Shown here: positions 18,901 through 28,170 of the stretch, piece after piece
How positions within the stretch are numbered: the stretch's first letter is position 1
How the letters are laid out: each line of letters begins with the position of its first letter
From: Candidatus Desulfosporosinus nitrosoreducens
Lineage (GTDB): Bacteria > Bacillota > Desulfitobacteriia > Desulfitobacteriales > Desulfitobacteriaceae
Reading direction: 5' to 3'
Assembly: GCF_030954495.1 (NCBI RefSeq)
Contig: NZ_JAVHUW010000082.1
Span: 257,016 to 321,015, forward strand
Length of the DNA: 64,000 nucleotides
Translations under genes and position numbers: made by a program
The notes under the pieces: generated by a model
What the model saw: only the letters and a program-made list of their open reading frames with translations
The model's database searches: none
What the model was told of the DNA's origin: nothing

Positions 18901-21900
18901 CAATCTTCGGCAACTCTTTGCCCGCCAAAAAGGCGTAAACAAAATGCAGAAAGATGGAATAGCCTGCTGTAAATACATCCCCTGAAGTCAAGGCGCTTAA
19001 ATAGGTGGAGGGAAATCCCCCAAGCGAATAGTTTAAGGGTTCCTTAGCGTGCCCGATATTCAGATTGAAGAGTAAGACCGTTTTGCTCTCAAACTTCCGC
19101 AAGTTGAGCTTTTCCTGAATATCCCGGGCCAGCCTGCCAAATTGATACCCCTCTTCGGTTTTGCCCATCATCGCGACCAATATATACCCGTAAGCAGCAT
19201 AAATCACCGGTGTTTCTTCCGTAATACCGTATTTCAAACTGATGCTGAGGGCCTGAAAAACAAAGAGCGCAACCATGTAGGTGCATGAATAAGCGGCGAT
19301 ACCCACGCTGTTTAAAATTTTCAGGATCAACTTCATTTTCTCATCTTCCATAAGCCCGGCACTTCTGAGATCCTCAATAGATTTTCCTTTTAAGGCAGCC
19401 CTTGTTTTCAGATATCCGGTCAGCACGTGGTAGAGGGTAGGGTGTTTCGGAATATAAACATCCATCTCCATTAAAATCAAGCGCGCTGTCTCTAAAGCTT
19501 TTCGCCAATCCTCTTTTACAACATAAGCTTCAATCAGGACTTCATAAGCTCTGGCCCGATCTAATAAGTTTTGGCAATTCTCAATAGCTGCTCCCGCCAG
19601 CGTTTCCGTCAAGTCAACCCTGGCACAAACATACGCTGTCTGGGCAGCTTCGATATAAAGCTCCAAAGTTCTTCCGTAAGAGTTTGCCCAACAATCCGTT
19701 TCCAGCAACTCGACAGCAATCAGGAAATACTCCAAAGCCCTCTCATAAGCGGAAGCTCCTTTAGCCTTACTGCCGGCAACAATATTCAAGACAAGAGCAG
19801 TCTCCTTTTCTTCCTGCGAAAATAGTTCCCGGGCCTTATTGAAATGATCGATGACCTCGAAAACTCTATCCTTCAGTTCTATGTCCGCTATGTTCTGCAA
19901 AAGAAGCTTTCCTATTCTTTTATGAAGATGTTTTTTAGCCTCTTGGTCTAAGAGGGAATAAGCAGCCTGCTGTATTCGGTCATGCGGAAAAAAATACTGT
20001 CCCTGCTGAATGAGCAAAAGACCCTCTGCAACCGCCTGGCCTAAATCCTGCCGGATTTCTCCCTGGCTCTTTGCCAGCACAATGGAAATCGTCTTAAGAT
20101 CAAAGGTATTGTTGATACAGGCCGCAGTCATTAACACTTCTCTGGTTGGCGAGGGCAGTTTGCCTATTTTCTGGATCATCAGCTCAGCTACACTTTCCAG
20201 AACCTTTTTTTGGGCGATCTTCTTTTCGTCCCAGAGCCAGGTTTTTTGACTTCTGTCGAAGCAAAGAAGACCTTCATCCTGAAGTGCAGCTAAAAACTGA
20301 ACTAAAAAGAAAGGATTACCCCTGACTTTTTCGCAGCAAACCTTGGCCAGTTGCAAGGTGACGTCGGGTGAATGGTGCAGAGCCTTGCTCAGTAAATTAT
20401 TGATATGCCATGATTCTAAGGGTTTCAGGGCAAGGTATTTGGGCCGGTTTACCGATTTCCTGAGATTTTCCAGCATGACTTTAAACTGCGAATTATCGTC
20501 TTCTTCCCTGTAGGCCCCTATGACTAAGATGAATTTCTTTTCCTGATCATTGGCAAGATGTTCAATAAGCTTTAAACTTTCCGTATCCGCCCACTTAAGA
20601 TTATCTAAAAAAAGGCACAGCGTCTGCGACTTTGAGGCAAATAGCTGCATAAAATCCAGCAAGGCCGTGTTAAAGCGAATTTGTGCTTCAAAGGGCGGAA
20701 GTATGGGCAGCGGCGCCTGCAAGCCCGTGATCCTTTCAATCTCAGGAATAACCTCAGCTATTAAAGCGGCATTCTCATTTAGTTGTCTTACTATTTTTTC
20801 CTTCCAGAAAAGAATGGTCTCCTCATCTTCAGCCAGAATTCGTTTGATTAGAAAACTCAAAGCTTGAATTATTGCGGTATAAGGTCTGTCTCTATGATAC
20901 TGATCACACTTTCCGCAGGCATATCTGCCATTGTTCTTCCGGATCTCAGAGATCAGCTCATTGACCAGAGAGGTCTTGCCAATTCCCTCCTCACCGCAAA
21001 CAAGGACAATTTCTAAACTGCCCTGGCCGGCCATTGCCAAACATTCATGAAGAAAACGGAGCTCTTTCTCCCGGCCGTACAGTGTTTTGGGAATTCTCAG
21101 CTCTCCGCTGATGTCTTCCGTTGCAATGGCAAAGGACACTATACTTTCCAGCAGATTGTCCTCCTGGAAATTTTTCCTGCATCTTTCCAGGTCAGCTTTT
21201 AACCCGCCGGCTGTCTGGTAACGATCCTCCACCTTTTTGGCCAAAAGTTTTGCCACGATGTCTGAAAGAACTTTGGGTATGGCCGGGCTGATTTCCGATA
21301 AAGGAACAGGTTTTTGCGCTAAATGTGAATAAACAACGTCCACAGGATCATGAGCAGCAAAAGGAAGTCTGCCCGCCAATATTTGGTAGAAGACAATTCC
21401 CAGAGAATAGAGGTCCGCCCGAAAATCTTCTCTAATTTCCAGACGCCGGCTCTGTTCCGGAGAAAAATAGGGCAGAGATTCCGGCGGCCAATTTCGGTCC
21501 GGGCTCTCCTCTTTGACTTCGCTGCTTAAGGCTCCTGAAGCAAAGTTTGTGATCTTAAGCCTCATCATTTCCAGATTGACCAGGATATTATAAGGATTAA
21601 GCGTTCTATGCAAAACTCCGCAACTGTGAATTTCTTCTAATATTCCGGCCAATTCCACAGCTATGCTTAAAAACTGAGACAGCTCAAGCGGTTGCTTTTC
21701 CAAGAGAGTATGCAGAGATTCTCCTGGAAAGTCCTCCATTATCAGGGCGGAAATACTATCTTCCAGAATTAAATCTAAAACATGCAACACGCCTTCATGT
21801 GCTATTTTTCGGTTTATAGCATATTCATGTTCAAGCCTGGTAAGAGCTTCCCGAGAGTTGTGCCCCACTTTTAGCAGCTTTATAAGAACACTCTGCTCTC

Positions 21901-21982
21901 TTTTTTGGTCAAAGCCCCTGTAAATGACAGTATCATAGTTCTCCTGAAGTTTTTCCTTGATTGTATAGCCATCCAGCTGCAT
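15956..21982 (-). CDS. Giant multi-domain sensor: pseudokinase, AAA ATPase, GAF, histidine kinase, receiver, Hpt
   Basis: About 2008 residues. Residues 5-270 have a Ser/Thr kinase fold, but the catalytic loop is HRTLNPYN instead of HRDLKPxN and DFG is NFA, so it is probably inactive. An AAA/STAND-type ATPase follows, with Walker A GEEGIGKTS near 330 and helical repeats to about 1280. A GAF domain lies at about 1300-1465. HisKA is SHEIRTPL (H near 1510), followed by an ATPase domain with GTGLGL, a receiver with MDKNMPGMDG (near 1800), and an Hpt domain with HKLAS (near 1950). The same order with an active kinase is known in cyanobacterial and proteobacterial multi-sensor kinases. The start at 21982 is preferred because GAGGTG lies eight bases upstream. 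It is the last gene of the train, 173 bp after the sensor-MFS gene. Confidence 0.9.
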   Translation of the reverse strand: MQLDGYTIKEKLQENYDTVIYRGFDQKREQSVLIKLLKVGHNSREALTRLEHEYAINRKIAHEGVLHVLDLILEDSISALIMEDFPGESLHTLLEKQPLELSQFLSIAVELAGILEEIHSCGVLHRTLNPYNILVNLEMMRLKITNFASGALSSEVKEESPDRNWPPESLPYFSPEQSRRLEIREDFRADLYSLGIVFYQILAGRLPFAAHDPVDVVYSHLAQKPVPLSEISPAIPKVLSDIVAKLLAKKVEDRYQTAGGLKADLERCRKNFQEDNLLESIVSFAIATEDISGELRIPKTLYGREKELRFLHECLAMAGQGSLEIVLVCGEEGIGKTSLVNELISEIRKNNGRYACGKCDQYHRDRPYTAIIQALSFLIKRILAEDEETILFWKEKIVRQLNENAALIAEVIPEIERITGLQAPLPILPPFEAQIRFNTALLDFMQLFASKSQTLCLFLDNLKWADTESLKLIEHLANDQEKKFILVIGAYREEDDNSQFKVMLENLRKSVNRPKYLALKPLESWHINNLLSKALHHSPDVTLQLAKVCCEKVRGNPFFLVQFLAALQDEGLLCFDRSQKTWLWDEKKIAQKKVLESVAELMIQKIGKLPSPTREVLMTAACINNTFDLKTISIVLAKSQGEIRQDLGQAVAEGLLLIQQGQYFFPHDRIQQAAYSLLDQEAKKHLHKRIGKLLLQNIADIELKDRVFEVIDHFNKARELFSQEEKETALVLNIVAGSKAKGASAYERALEYFLIAVELLETDCWANSYGRTLELYIEAAQTAYVCARVDLTETLAGAAIENCQNLLDRARAYEVLIEAYVVKEDWRKALETARLILMEMDVYIPKHPTLYHVLTGYLKTRAALKGKSIEDLRSAGLMEDEKMKLILKILNSVGIAAYSCTYMVALFVFQALSISLKYGITEETPVIYAAYGYILVAMMGKTEEGYQFGRLARDIQEKLNLRKFESKTVLLFNLNIGHAKEPLNYSLGGFPSTYLSALTSGDVFTAGYSIFLHFVYAFLAGKELPKIVKEAEQHWNALLNTAQTSAILGCKVTLQTILNFMGDNNDPCKIAGPYCDCDKLLPQIAAAHDRTNAFVVYFNKMILMYYFGRSKQAAECLFQAEVYLDRVKGSFYLPNFLFYKGLILLAGMQTMPVSQRLWSLAAVNHCLRSLKKLAKSSPENISNKLYLLLAEKERITGNKIKAAGYYDLSIEQAAVNGFLQEEALAKELTAGFYMEIGRIYWGKKFIGDAYETYVRWGAQAKVNDLLAKYSGILSPDIIRKEQTLAAQRAINPMAGVSDSLDLISIIKASQAISDTIVLEELLELLMKILLQNAGAQKAILIVKKQEKLFVTAEGTTEYTRVDVHQRVPAEKSGSIPLKLVKYVERTGEIVVLRPEENAELFAGSEDGEGYVPKSAICMPMVANGELRGILYLENNLISGAFTINRLQVLRLLTTQIAISLEKAELYRNMEKIIQERTEELNFKNMELIRNNEQLEASNQAINQFVANISHEIRTPLHGILGMISLLKKSIKGGIEKDYLEMLQISAEALFEIINDILDLSKIEANKLELEERYFNLVKLMEEVCNPFKISAEEKKLRFLVKYGRDLPVFCLGDPLRIKQVVNNILSNAVKFTAQGEVEISVMLKSLQGTQAEIAITVRDTGIGIPADKQDLIFDSFTQANASISRRYGGTGLGLSITKRLIELMKGRLEIESTEGVGSTFRFTLPLAVEKSRDGELARAAAEAACAQENTEIDLHPLRVAVAEDNPIGQKYLKGLLEYYGCEVEVAENGQKLLDMLEEKQFDCVLMDKNMPGMDGKEATKQIRGRELGKNSGICIIGLTASTVAGDREELMEAGMDFYLSKPVKQEELFRIVGLIAAEKSQNALKSESGKTAGMQELINQEVFRKEAQLFGVSLLSEIGKEFIEDYAKKLEAINENWKHGDRKAVQLLIHKLASSISPFHAEEPFTLTQRLEKALMTADLDTVEEDYRQLCSMLKKLAEELEELLLEL

Positions 21983-22155
21983 AGTCATGCCACCTCGATA
22001 ATTTAGTTACTTGTTAACTAGATTTTGTTTAATAACTAGTGTTGTTGAGGTTTCAGCATCTCCAGTAATAGGTGTATTCTTTCCAGCATCTTTTTCTGAC
22101 CTGGCTTCCTCTCTTTAACCAATCCCGTCTGCCTTGTTCAGGAGAATTTCGCTTA

Positions 22156-24585
22156 CTAAGCCGCTAAATCCTGTTTAGGCCTCTGCTTACGAGCGGGAAA
22201 TATAAAGGCAGCCGCAAAAATCAGATAAACCGCCCCTAAAATGACAGGCACATTGATTCCGGAAGTCGCTGAGGCCAGCATCATCCAGCCATAACCCAGA
22301 GGACTTATCATCTGGATCACATTCCCCATGACCCCTAAAAAAGCGAGAGAATTTATGACCCCAACTTTATCCTTAATCTCCGGAATTTCAATAAAGTAAT
22401 TCATGGCGGCCGGAGAACCAAAGCCATCAAAGAGACCCATCAAAGCCGTGGACAAAAGTATGATGCCAACGGAAGACGATAAGCCGATTATCAAGATTCC
22501 CGCTCCCCCCAAGAGGAGCATTAAGGCAACGCTCAATGTTCTGCCCAAGCGTTTGCTCAAGAGTTTCGCCATAGTTGAGCCCAGGTAAATTCCGGCAAGG
22601 CCATTAAAAAGATAGCCATAGCTGACCATGATGACCGGGAGGTTCATTTTTTGGACATAGCCTGGAATAAACGCTACGATAAACATTAAGCCGATATTCA
22701 AAGGAACCGTGACCATTAGAAAATATTTCAGGACTCTGACATTAAACAAAGCCCGCCAGGTTTCTTTGCCGGATACTTTCTCTTTCGTCTTGACAAGTTT
22801 CTCGTTTTCTTGCAACAGCTTCCAGGGTATGTTATAGAAAATAAGTCCCAGGAAAAGCAGCAGGCACAAAGCCGTAAACAAAAAAGCATAAGCTATCCCC
22901 GGGGAATTGGCAATAATCGCGCCGATAGAACCACCGCTCATAATGCCGCCCAAAAGTCCGGCATTCATACTGGCAATGTTGTGCCCCGTGCGCTCTTCCC
23001 CGTCGGAACCCAAAGAAATTACCGCATTTACTGCATTTTTGATTCCGGCAAAACCAATCCCGCAAATCATCCGGTAGAGTATAAGCTGGATAGGTCCCGC
23101 CGCTATCACACAGAGCATATTGCCCACTAGCACAAGAACTCCGGAGATACCCAGGGAGGCCCTCAAACTCAGCCGCCGGAAAAGCCGGGTAAACAGCATC
23201 GAAAACAGCATCAGGGTCAGCAATTCCAGGGTCATCGGCAAAGCAGCCGTTACATCTGTCGACAAGCCTAAAATACGGGCATTCCAATGCCGCATGAGGA
23301 TCGCTGAAAAAGGCATACTGGCGTACATGCCCATGAAGGACAGGAAATTCAAAATACGCAACCCGGTTGAAATATCGGCATACTGTTCCGCGGAGCTGGT
23401 GTTAAACTTCTTGCTTCTCCGGAAAATTATTAAATCCGGCAGCCTCATCACCTCATAGATAACAACCGCGGCGACGCTGAGGACGGCAAGAAACTCCAGC
23501 AGCATGTTTAACATTTTCTCATTCATATAGGCTTGGGATATCTGGATTTCTACCTTCATGTTCTGATCCTTTGCTTCCGGCGCCAAGGGAGCAGAAATTT
23601 GCCAGGTATTGGGCCTTTGCAAAGCCTGTTCAGTATCGGCAACAGTACTATAGAGCCGTATATTCCAGAGCATGGGCGTATCCTGGACCTTAGTAGTCAG
23701 ATAATCTGAAAGACCGTACATTTTTTCATAGGGAACTCCTTTCTGATGCAAGGCGGAAATTGAATTCTCTATATAGGTTAAGATTCCCTGAGCCCCATTA
23801 AACAGAGCGCTTCTTGACTTCGTCTGATACTGATTGTACATCAGGGCGCTCTGCACGCCGATGCCCAGCATGATAATTAAAACAGGAACCAGCCTGATCA
23901 CACGCTGGTGTTTTGACCAGAAGGCCGGCTTTCCGGGGTTTTTCCCTTCAGGATCGCCGGCAGCCTCATTCTCCAAGGGGGCCCGGAGGAAATAAGCCGT
24001 CAGCAAGATAAGCATAACCAGCATCGTCCACAAGGATAGTTGGAGATTTTCCATTTGTTCCGGCTTAAGTGCCTGGCTAATAGCAGCTGAGGGATAAATT
24101 AACATAAAACTGCCCGCCAGGACATTATCCTTGTCGAAAATCGGCAGGATCAAGATGTCGTAGGGCGCCTGCATTATCGCCAGATACTTCTGACTTTTAG
24201 GGAAAGCCGCTATTTTTTCCGCTACCTTGGGGTTTTGCACAGCCGCAAGGTAAGTTGTTTTATCCGCAGAATTGTCAAAGGAGGTATAGAGGACTTGCCC
24301 CTTACTGTTGGTGATCACTTCTTTCACACCCGCCGGCAGCAAATTGGTGAGTTTGCCAAAGATACTTCCGACATCGTAAAACGAATCTAATTTCTTGCCA
24401 TATTTTATGGAACCTTCAATTTCGTTGACCACCTGACCGGCTACCACACCGTAATATTGCTGGGTGATTTCCCGGTAACTGCTTTCAAAATCAGAGGAAC
24501 TCATCCACCAGACGAACAAAAGCCCTATAATTATCACCACGGTAAAAATCGCGATATACCATTTGCGGTTTGAACTGATCTTCAA
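22156..24585 (-). CDS. Double extracellular sensor module fused to an MFS transporter
   Basis: About 809 residues. The N-terminal third has a helix at about 10-28, an extracytoplasmic domain to about 180, two helices near 182-198 and 230-250, a second extracytoplasmic domain to about 360, and another helix. It contains IKYGKKLDSFYDV and the later GVPYEKMYGLSDYL. The remainder (about 410-800) is a 12-helix major facilitator. The sensor part is paralogous to the whole protein encoded at 26676-27731. Start TTG 24585 follows AGGGGGAG closely; the frame extends further upstream without a better site. A transporter carrying its own sensory module suggests a transceptor, or an exporter gated by an external ligand. 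Confidence 0.85.
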   Translation of the reverse strand: MKISSNRKWYIAIFTVVIIIGLLFVWWMSSSDFESSYREITQQYYGVVAGQVVNEIEGSIKYGKKLDSFYDVGSIFGKLTNLLPAGVKEVITNSKGQVLYTSFDNSADKTTYLAAVQNPKVAEKIAAFPKSQKYLAIMQAPYDILILPIFDKDNVLAGSFMLIYPSAAISQALKPEQMENLQLSLWTMLVMLILLTAYFLRAPLENEAAGDPEGKNPGKPAFWSKHQRVIRLVPVLIIMLGIGVQSALMYNQYQTKSRSALFNGAQGILTYIENSISALHQKGVPYEKMYGLSDYLTTKVQDTPMLWNIRLYSTVADTEQALQRPNTWQISAPLAPEAKDQNMKVEIQISQAYMNEKMLNMLLEFLAVLSVAAVVIYEVMRLPDLIIFRRSKKFNTSSAEQYADISTGLRILNFLSFMGMYASMPFSAILMRHWNARILGLSTDVTAALPMTLELLTLMLFSMLFTRLFRRLSLRASLGISGVLVLVGNMLCVIAAGPIQLILYRMICGIGFAGIKNAVNAVISLGSDGEERTGHNIASMNAGLLGGIMSGGSIGAIIANSPGIAYAFLFTALCLLLFLGLIFYNIPWKLLQENEKLVKTKEKVSGKETWRALFNVRVLKYFLMVTVPLNIGLMFIVAFIPGYVQKMNLPVIMVSYGYLFNGLAGIYLGSTMAKLLSKRLGRTLSVALMLLLGGAGILIIGLSSSVGIILLSTALMGLFDGFGSPAAMNYFIEIPEIKDKVGVINSLAFLGVMGNVIQMISPLGYGWMMLASATSGINVPVILGAVYLIFAAAFIFPARKQRPKQDLAA

Positions 24586-24642
24586 AAAATCTCCCCCTGT
24601 CAAGCATAATGCGGCCGCATTTTTCTGGTTGCCGTGGCCTTC

Positions 24643-25869
24643 CTATTGCTTTTGACTGGTATAGATGTGTTCGCAGGACAGCAGCATTTCAAAGCTTGGC
24701 GTAAAGCCGATCGTTTCGGCCGTGTCCAGGTTCAGGCTTAAATACGGAGAACTAACGTACTCCTGAGACAAATTCCCCGGTTTGGCCCCATTAAATATTG
24801 AGCCTATTGTGCTGGCTACAAAAGCGCCCGAGCCAATATAATCCTGGGGAGAGAGCAAAATTAAGGCGCCATTTTTCACAAAATTGTCTCCCGCCTGGAC
24901 AAAGATCGGAATCTTGGCCTGATAAAAGATGGAAAAAAGGTCCTTGATTTTCGAATCGTCCGTAATGATATTGGTGTTTATCAGATAGGCGTCAATTTTA
25001 TCGTTTTGGATCATGTTTTGGTAAATATTTTTTAGATTTGCATAATAGGCCCTGATATCTGCCGGGTTACTGCTCGTAAGTTCGGGAATCTTTATTGCGG
25101 TAATCTTAAAGCCATTGGCTTTCGCAGCCTTTTCATAATCGGGAATCGAGTCAATAATTTCGTTGTTAAAAACCATCCCGATATTTTTAAAATGGATAGT
25201 ATCATAATAAAACTGGAGTTGCCGGGTAAAAGCCGCGGGATCAACCTTAGCCCAAATATTTTTATCCCCGGAATCTGTCGCCGATTTAATAATGCCCGAC
25301 CCTATGGGGTCCACACTGCCATAAACAAGCAGCGGCACTCCCAGATTCAGCTTTTTGACAAATTGCCCGGGCCAGGTACCCATGGCAAAGACCAAATCAA
25401 TCTCATGGTTTTGGACATGCTTCCTTAAGCTTTGGGCCACTGCCGCCTCCCCTTGGTCTGCCAGATAATAATTTGTTGAGGTGTTAAACTCGGCGTATTG
25501 GCCCAGATCCTGCTTGGCCAGCCAGTCAACCAAGGCTTTGGCATCGACATTGTCCGCATTGAAGGGTAATGAGTCATAGTTTAGCCAGCCGTCTTGTTTT
25601 AGATTTTCTATAACATAATAGAGCATGCTTCCGGTAACCGGATAAGGATTAATATCGACATAAGCAATGCGGAATTTGCCTCCTCCCGGCTTTTTAACCG
25701 GAGCGGAAGGAAACCTGTGGAGCCCGGACTCGCTGGAAATATCCACTTTTTTCTGATTCTGCACTTGATTGCTTTCCAGAGTTGACAAACTGCTGCACCC
25801 GGAAACAAACAAGGCAGTGACTAAGAACGTGATAAAAAATTTCCTTAAAATGATTCCTTTGTCTTTCAT
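24643..25869 (-). CDS. ABC-type substrate-binding lipoprotein (ABC_sub_bind family)
   Basis: A 408-residue secreted lipoprotein. A lysine/arginine-containing start, a hydrophobic stretch and the lipobox FVSGC (C25) precede a mature periplasmic-binding fold of the TrpX-like ABC_sub_bind type (about residues 65-400). No permease or ATPase gene adjoins it, so it may serve as a ligand receptor for the neighbouring sensor proteins instead of a transporter component. It lies 57 bp before the sensor-MFS gene and 34 bp after the GNAT gene. Confidence 0.85.
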   Translation of the reverse strand: MKDKGIILRKFFITFLVTALFVSGCSSLSTLESNQVQNQKKVDISSESGLHRFPSAPVKKPGGGKFRIAYVDINPYPVTGSMLYYVIENLKQDGWLNYDSLPFNADNVDAKALVDWLAKQDLGQYAEFNTSTNYYLADQGEAAVAQSLRKHVQNHEIDLVFAMGTWPGQFVKKLNLGVPLLVYGSVDPIGSGIIKSATDSGDKNIWAKVDPAAFTRQLQFYYDTIHFKNIGMVFNNEIIDSIPDYEKAAKANGFKITAIKIPELTSSNPADIRAYYANLKNIYQNMIQNDKIDAYLINTNIITDDSKIKDLFSIFYQAKIPIFVQAGDNFVKNGALILLSPQDYIGSGAFVASTIGSIFNGAKPGNLSQEYVSSPYLSLNLDTAETIGFTPSFEMLLSCEHIYTSQKQ

Positions 25870-25903
25870 TTTCTTACCTGCTATTCTTAGTTTTTTGTGC
25901 CTT

Positions 25904-26683
25904 TTAAGGCAAATATAAGGTGCCGTTTTTCATGCGGTACACCCACAAAATATCCTGCTTTACTTTTGCGTAACCGCTTTTAACTATAGTTTGAGCTGAG
26001 ATTCGGTTGCTCTTCTCAATAAACGCGTAAAGAACGGAGCTCTTTTCCCAAAGCACGGCGTGAATTCGCTTTGTCAGCTCACTCCCCAACCCCCGGCCGC
26101 GGAATTTAGGCAGTACAAATACCGGTCCGATTTCCCCATCCTTATGCTGCATTAAATAAGCCGCCTTCTCACCTTGATGCAATAAGCCCAGCCCGGGACC
26201 GTGCACTATCCTGTCAGAAATATACCGGGCATTTCCAAATTCTTTATCGTTATAATTCCGGAGAATGAAGTCCAGCCAATCTATATCCAACTTGACAACT
26301 TCAAAATCACCAATGGCCCAACTATAGGGGATATAGTTCTCTTTCTGCATGATGTACAATTCATACTCACTGACCACAGCCTGAGGAAATTTCCCTAATA
26401 TTTCAGGCTTATAATTATTGGGTGTAATCATAAACGTATCAAGCTTTTCCCCTCCCTTTTCCAGCAAGGCTTCCAACTCGTCCCATTTTTCCGTGGCAAT
26501 CATATAAGTTCCGCTGGCTTTATCCCGGAGGCATACGGAATCGCCGATCACCTCTGCCTCCTCATGACATTCTCTTTCCACCACATTAATAAGCGGTGCA
26601 TATTGTTCCTTGTTTCTCTGTAGTTTGAGCAATAACACTTCTTTGCTTAGATTTTTAGTTTCGCCGGTTACTGCTTTAGGCAT
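25904..26683 (-). CDS. GNAT-family N-acetyltransferase
   Basis: A 259-residue protein. The C-terminal half (about 130-255) has the acetyl-CoA loop of GNAT enzymes, FRGRGLGSEL, after a VFVLP strand, and ends in a typical SGYAKV strand. The N-terminal half appears to be a second, degenerate GNAT-like fold. Start ATG 26683 has AAAGGAGA nine bases upstream and overlaps the stop of the preceding sensor gene by 8 bp, so the two are translationally coupled. The acceptor substrate is unknown; with no biosynthetic genes nearby, protein or peptide acetylation is one possibility. Confidence 0.8.
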   Translation of the reverse strand: MPKAVTGETKNLSKEVLLLKLQRNKEQYAPLINVVERECHEEAEVIGDSVCLRDKASGTYMIATEKWDELEALLEKGGEKLDTFMITPNNYKPEILGKFPQAVVSEYELYIMQKENYIPYSWAIGDFEVVKLDIDWLDFILRNYNDKEFGNARYISDRIVHGPGLGLLHQGEKAAYLMQHKDGEIGPVFVLPKFRGRGLGSELTKRIHAVLWEKSSVLYAFIEKSNRISAQTIVKSGYAKVKQDILWVYRMKNGTLYLP

Positions 26684-27731
26684 CAATGCTGTTCTCCTTT
26701 TCAAGTTTGAGAATTTTTCCGGCGTCTTTCCGCCTGTAGTAGACGGCGGTAAGCCAATAAGCGGCTGAGCCGCTGCACACACAGGCCGACAAAAGCATTG
26801 AAATACGCCATAAAAAGCGGTTAAAAAAACTGTTAATGTAGCCTTGAGATACCGCGGCTGTGATTTTGTTATTCCGGTCCAGAGTTAATGAGGTTACAAT
26901 TTTTAACTCACTGATGTTTCTGGCCAGCCAGCCGTTTAGGTCATATATCCGGTCAGCCGAAACTCCTTTGGCAATGATCGTGTCTACTTGACTTTGCAGA
27001 GACTGAGCCATTTTATCAGCCGCCTGGTGAGCGGCATCATTGACAACAGAGTAAAAACTGGTTAAGACTAGGCCGGAATCAAGGGCGGCGGCCAGTGTCA
27101 CGGTGATAAAGAGAACTAAAAGCAATTTTAAAGCGATTGGTTTTTGGGTATCAGGCCGAATCCTTCTTATGATAAAAAGGGCAATTCCCAACAGCTCCAG
27201 AGCTATCATAAGCGTTTGTACCATGTTCTGCTTGTCGTAGCTTGCAAGCGTATTGTTTACCGCATTCTTGTCAATGCACATAATTAAATAGCCGACAACA
27301 ATTCCGCCGCCGTTATTGATGAGTTCTGTCAAATAGTAGTGGCCGGCGTCTTCAGTCATCGTATAGAGTTTCCCTGCCGAGTACTCCGCTTCCCGGGGAA
27401 TACTCAAATTAAGCTGTTGGGGGTTCAGCCCGCTCTGATAGAACAGCTTGGCGTCTGTGGCAACGATATAAGCCCCTTCCATATAGGACGAGCAGGTCTG
27501 CACATTCTTAAGGGTGGTCTGCATATCATAAAAATTATCCAACTGTCTGCCGTACTTTATATCGTATTCAACCTGACTGATATACTGGCGGGCTTCCAGA
27601 GAAATGCGCATAAAGGTTAAATCCTCATACACCTCCTGAATAGAGAGATTTTTGATGATCAGCGAAGCGCACATCACAACTGAAAGCAGCGCCACCAGGG
27701 CTAGGGTAAAGCGCAGTTTGATTTTTGCCAT
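26676..27731 (-). CDS. Membrane sensor protein paralogous to the MFS-fused module
   Basis: A 351-residue membrane protein with helices at about 7-27, 168-185, 200-220 and 313-335, and two extracytoplasmic domains between them. DIKYGRQLDNFYDM and GVSADRIYDLNGWL match positions in the N-terminal module of the sensor-MFS protein, so the two share an ancestor. Only a short charged tail (about 15 residues) is cytoplasmic at the C-terminus and no output domain is present; it may pair with the fused protein or with a kinase. Start ATG 27731 follows AGGAGAATTATC. It lies 30 bp after the PAAR-like gene. Confidence 0.8.
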   Translation of the reverse strand: MAKIKLRFTLALVALLSVVMCASLIIKNLSIQEVYEDLTFMRISLEARQYISQVEYDIKYGRQLDNFYDMQTTLKNVQTCSSYMEGAYIVATDAKLFYQSGLNPQQLNLSIPREAEYSAGKLYTMTEDAGHYYLTELINNGGGIVVGYLIMCIDKNAVNNTLASYDKQNMVQTLMIALELLGIALFIIRRIRPDTQKPIALKLLLVLFITVTLAAALDSGLVLTSFYSVVNDAAHQAADKMAQSLQSQVDTIIAKGVSADRIYDLNGWLARNISELKIVTSLTLDRNNKITAAVSQGYINSFFNRFLWRISMLLSACVCSGSAAYWLTAVYYRRKDAGKILKLEKENSIDA

Positions 27732-27761
27732 GATAATTCTCCTGTACGTTTTTTTAGACTA

Positions 27762-28136
27762 TTAAGGAACTTGAACCGTCATTGCAGGAGTCATGGTTAT
27801 CTGGATAACACCGCCGAAACTGCATATCGCTTTGCTGGAATTATTAAGCGCCGGCTTGCCGCCTATCAGTACCGTCGGAGATCCCGGCAGCCACGGAGCC
27901 GGCATAGGAGTGCAGGGCATCGGTGTCAGAACTCCCAAGGCGGCCGCAGTAGCCGAAGCCACCGCAGGATTGGCTAAGGATGTACAGAGGCCAAAGGGCA
28001 GCGCAGGCAAATCCATAATGGTCGCCGCCGGCTGGTTCACGGCCAGTACCGTTGGTGCGCTGGTTGCCAGGAGCGGTACCGGTGCCGCTCCGAAAGAACA
28101 CGTACAGAGAGCTGTATTGACTGTCAGCATTCCCAT
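27762..28136 (-). CDS. DUF4280 PAAR-like spike-tip protein
   Basis: A 124-residue protein of the DUF4280 (PAAR-like) family: alternating small hydrophobic residues, prolines and glycines, an early TALCTCSFG, a central PCTPMPAPW and a late KAICSFGG. PAAR-type proteins cap the central spike of contractile injection machines and can bind a metal at the tip with Cys/His residues. It is the expected Afp10-like component, encoded well downstream of the spike genes. GGGGAGG lies six bases before ATG 28136. A long frame on the opposite strand is a shadow of its composition. Confidence 0.88.
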   Translation of the reverse strand: MGMLTVNTALCTCSFGAAPVPLLATSAPTVLAVNQPAATIMDLPALPFGLCTSLANPAVASATAAALGVLTPMPCTPMPAPWLPGSPTVLIGGKPALNNSSKAICSFGGVIQITMTPAMTVQVP

Positions 28137-28170
28137 GATAAACCTCCCCTGCTTAGTTTCTGAAGTTGAG

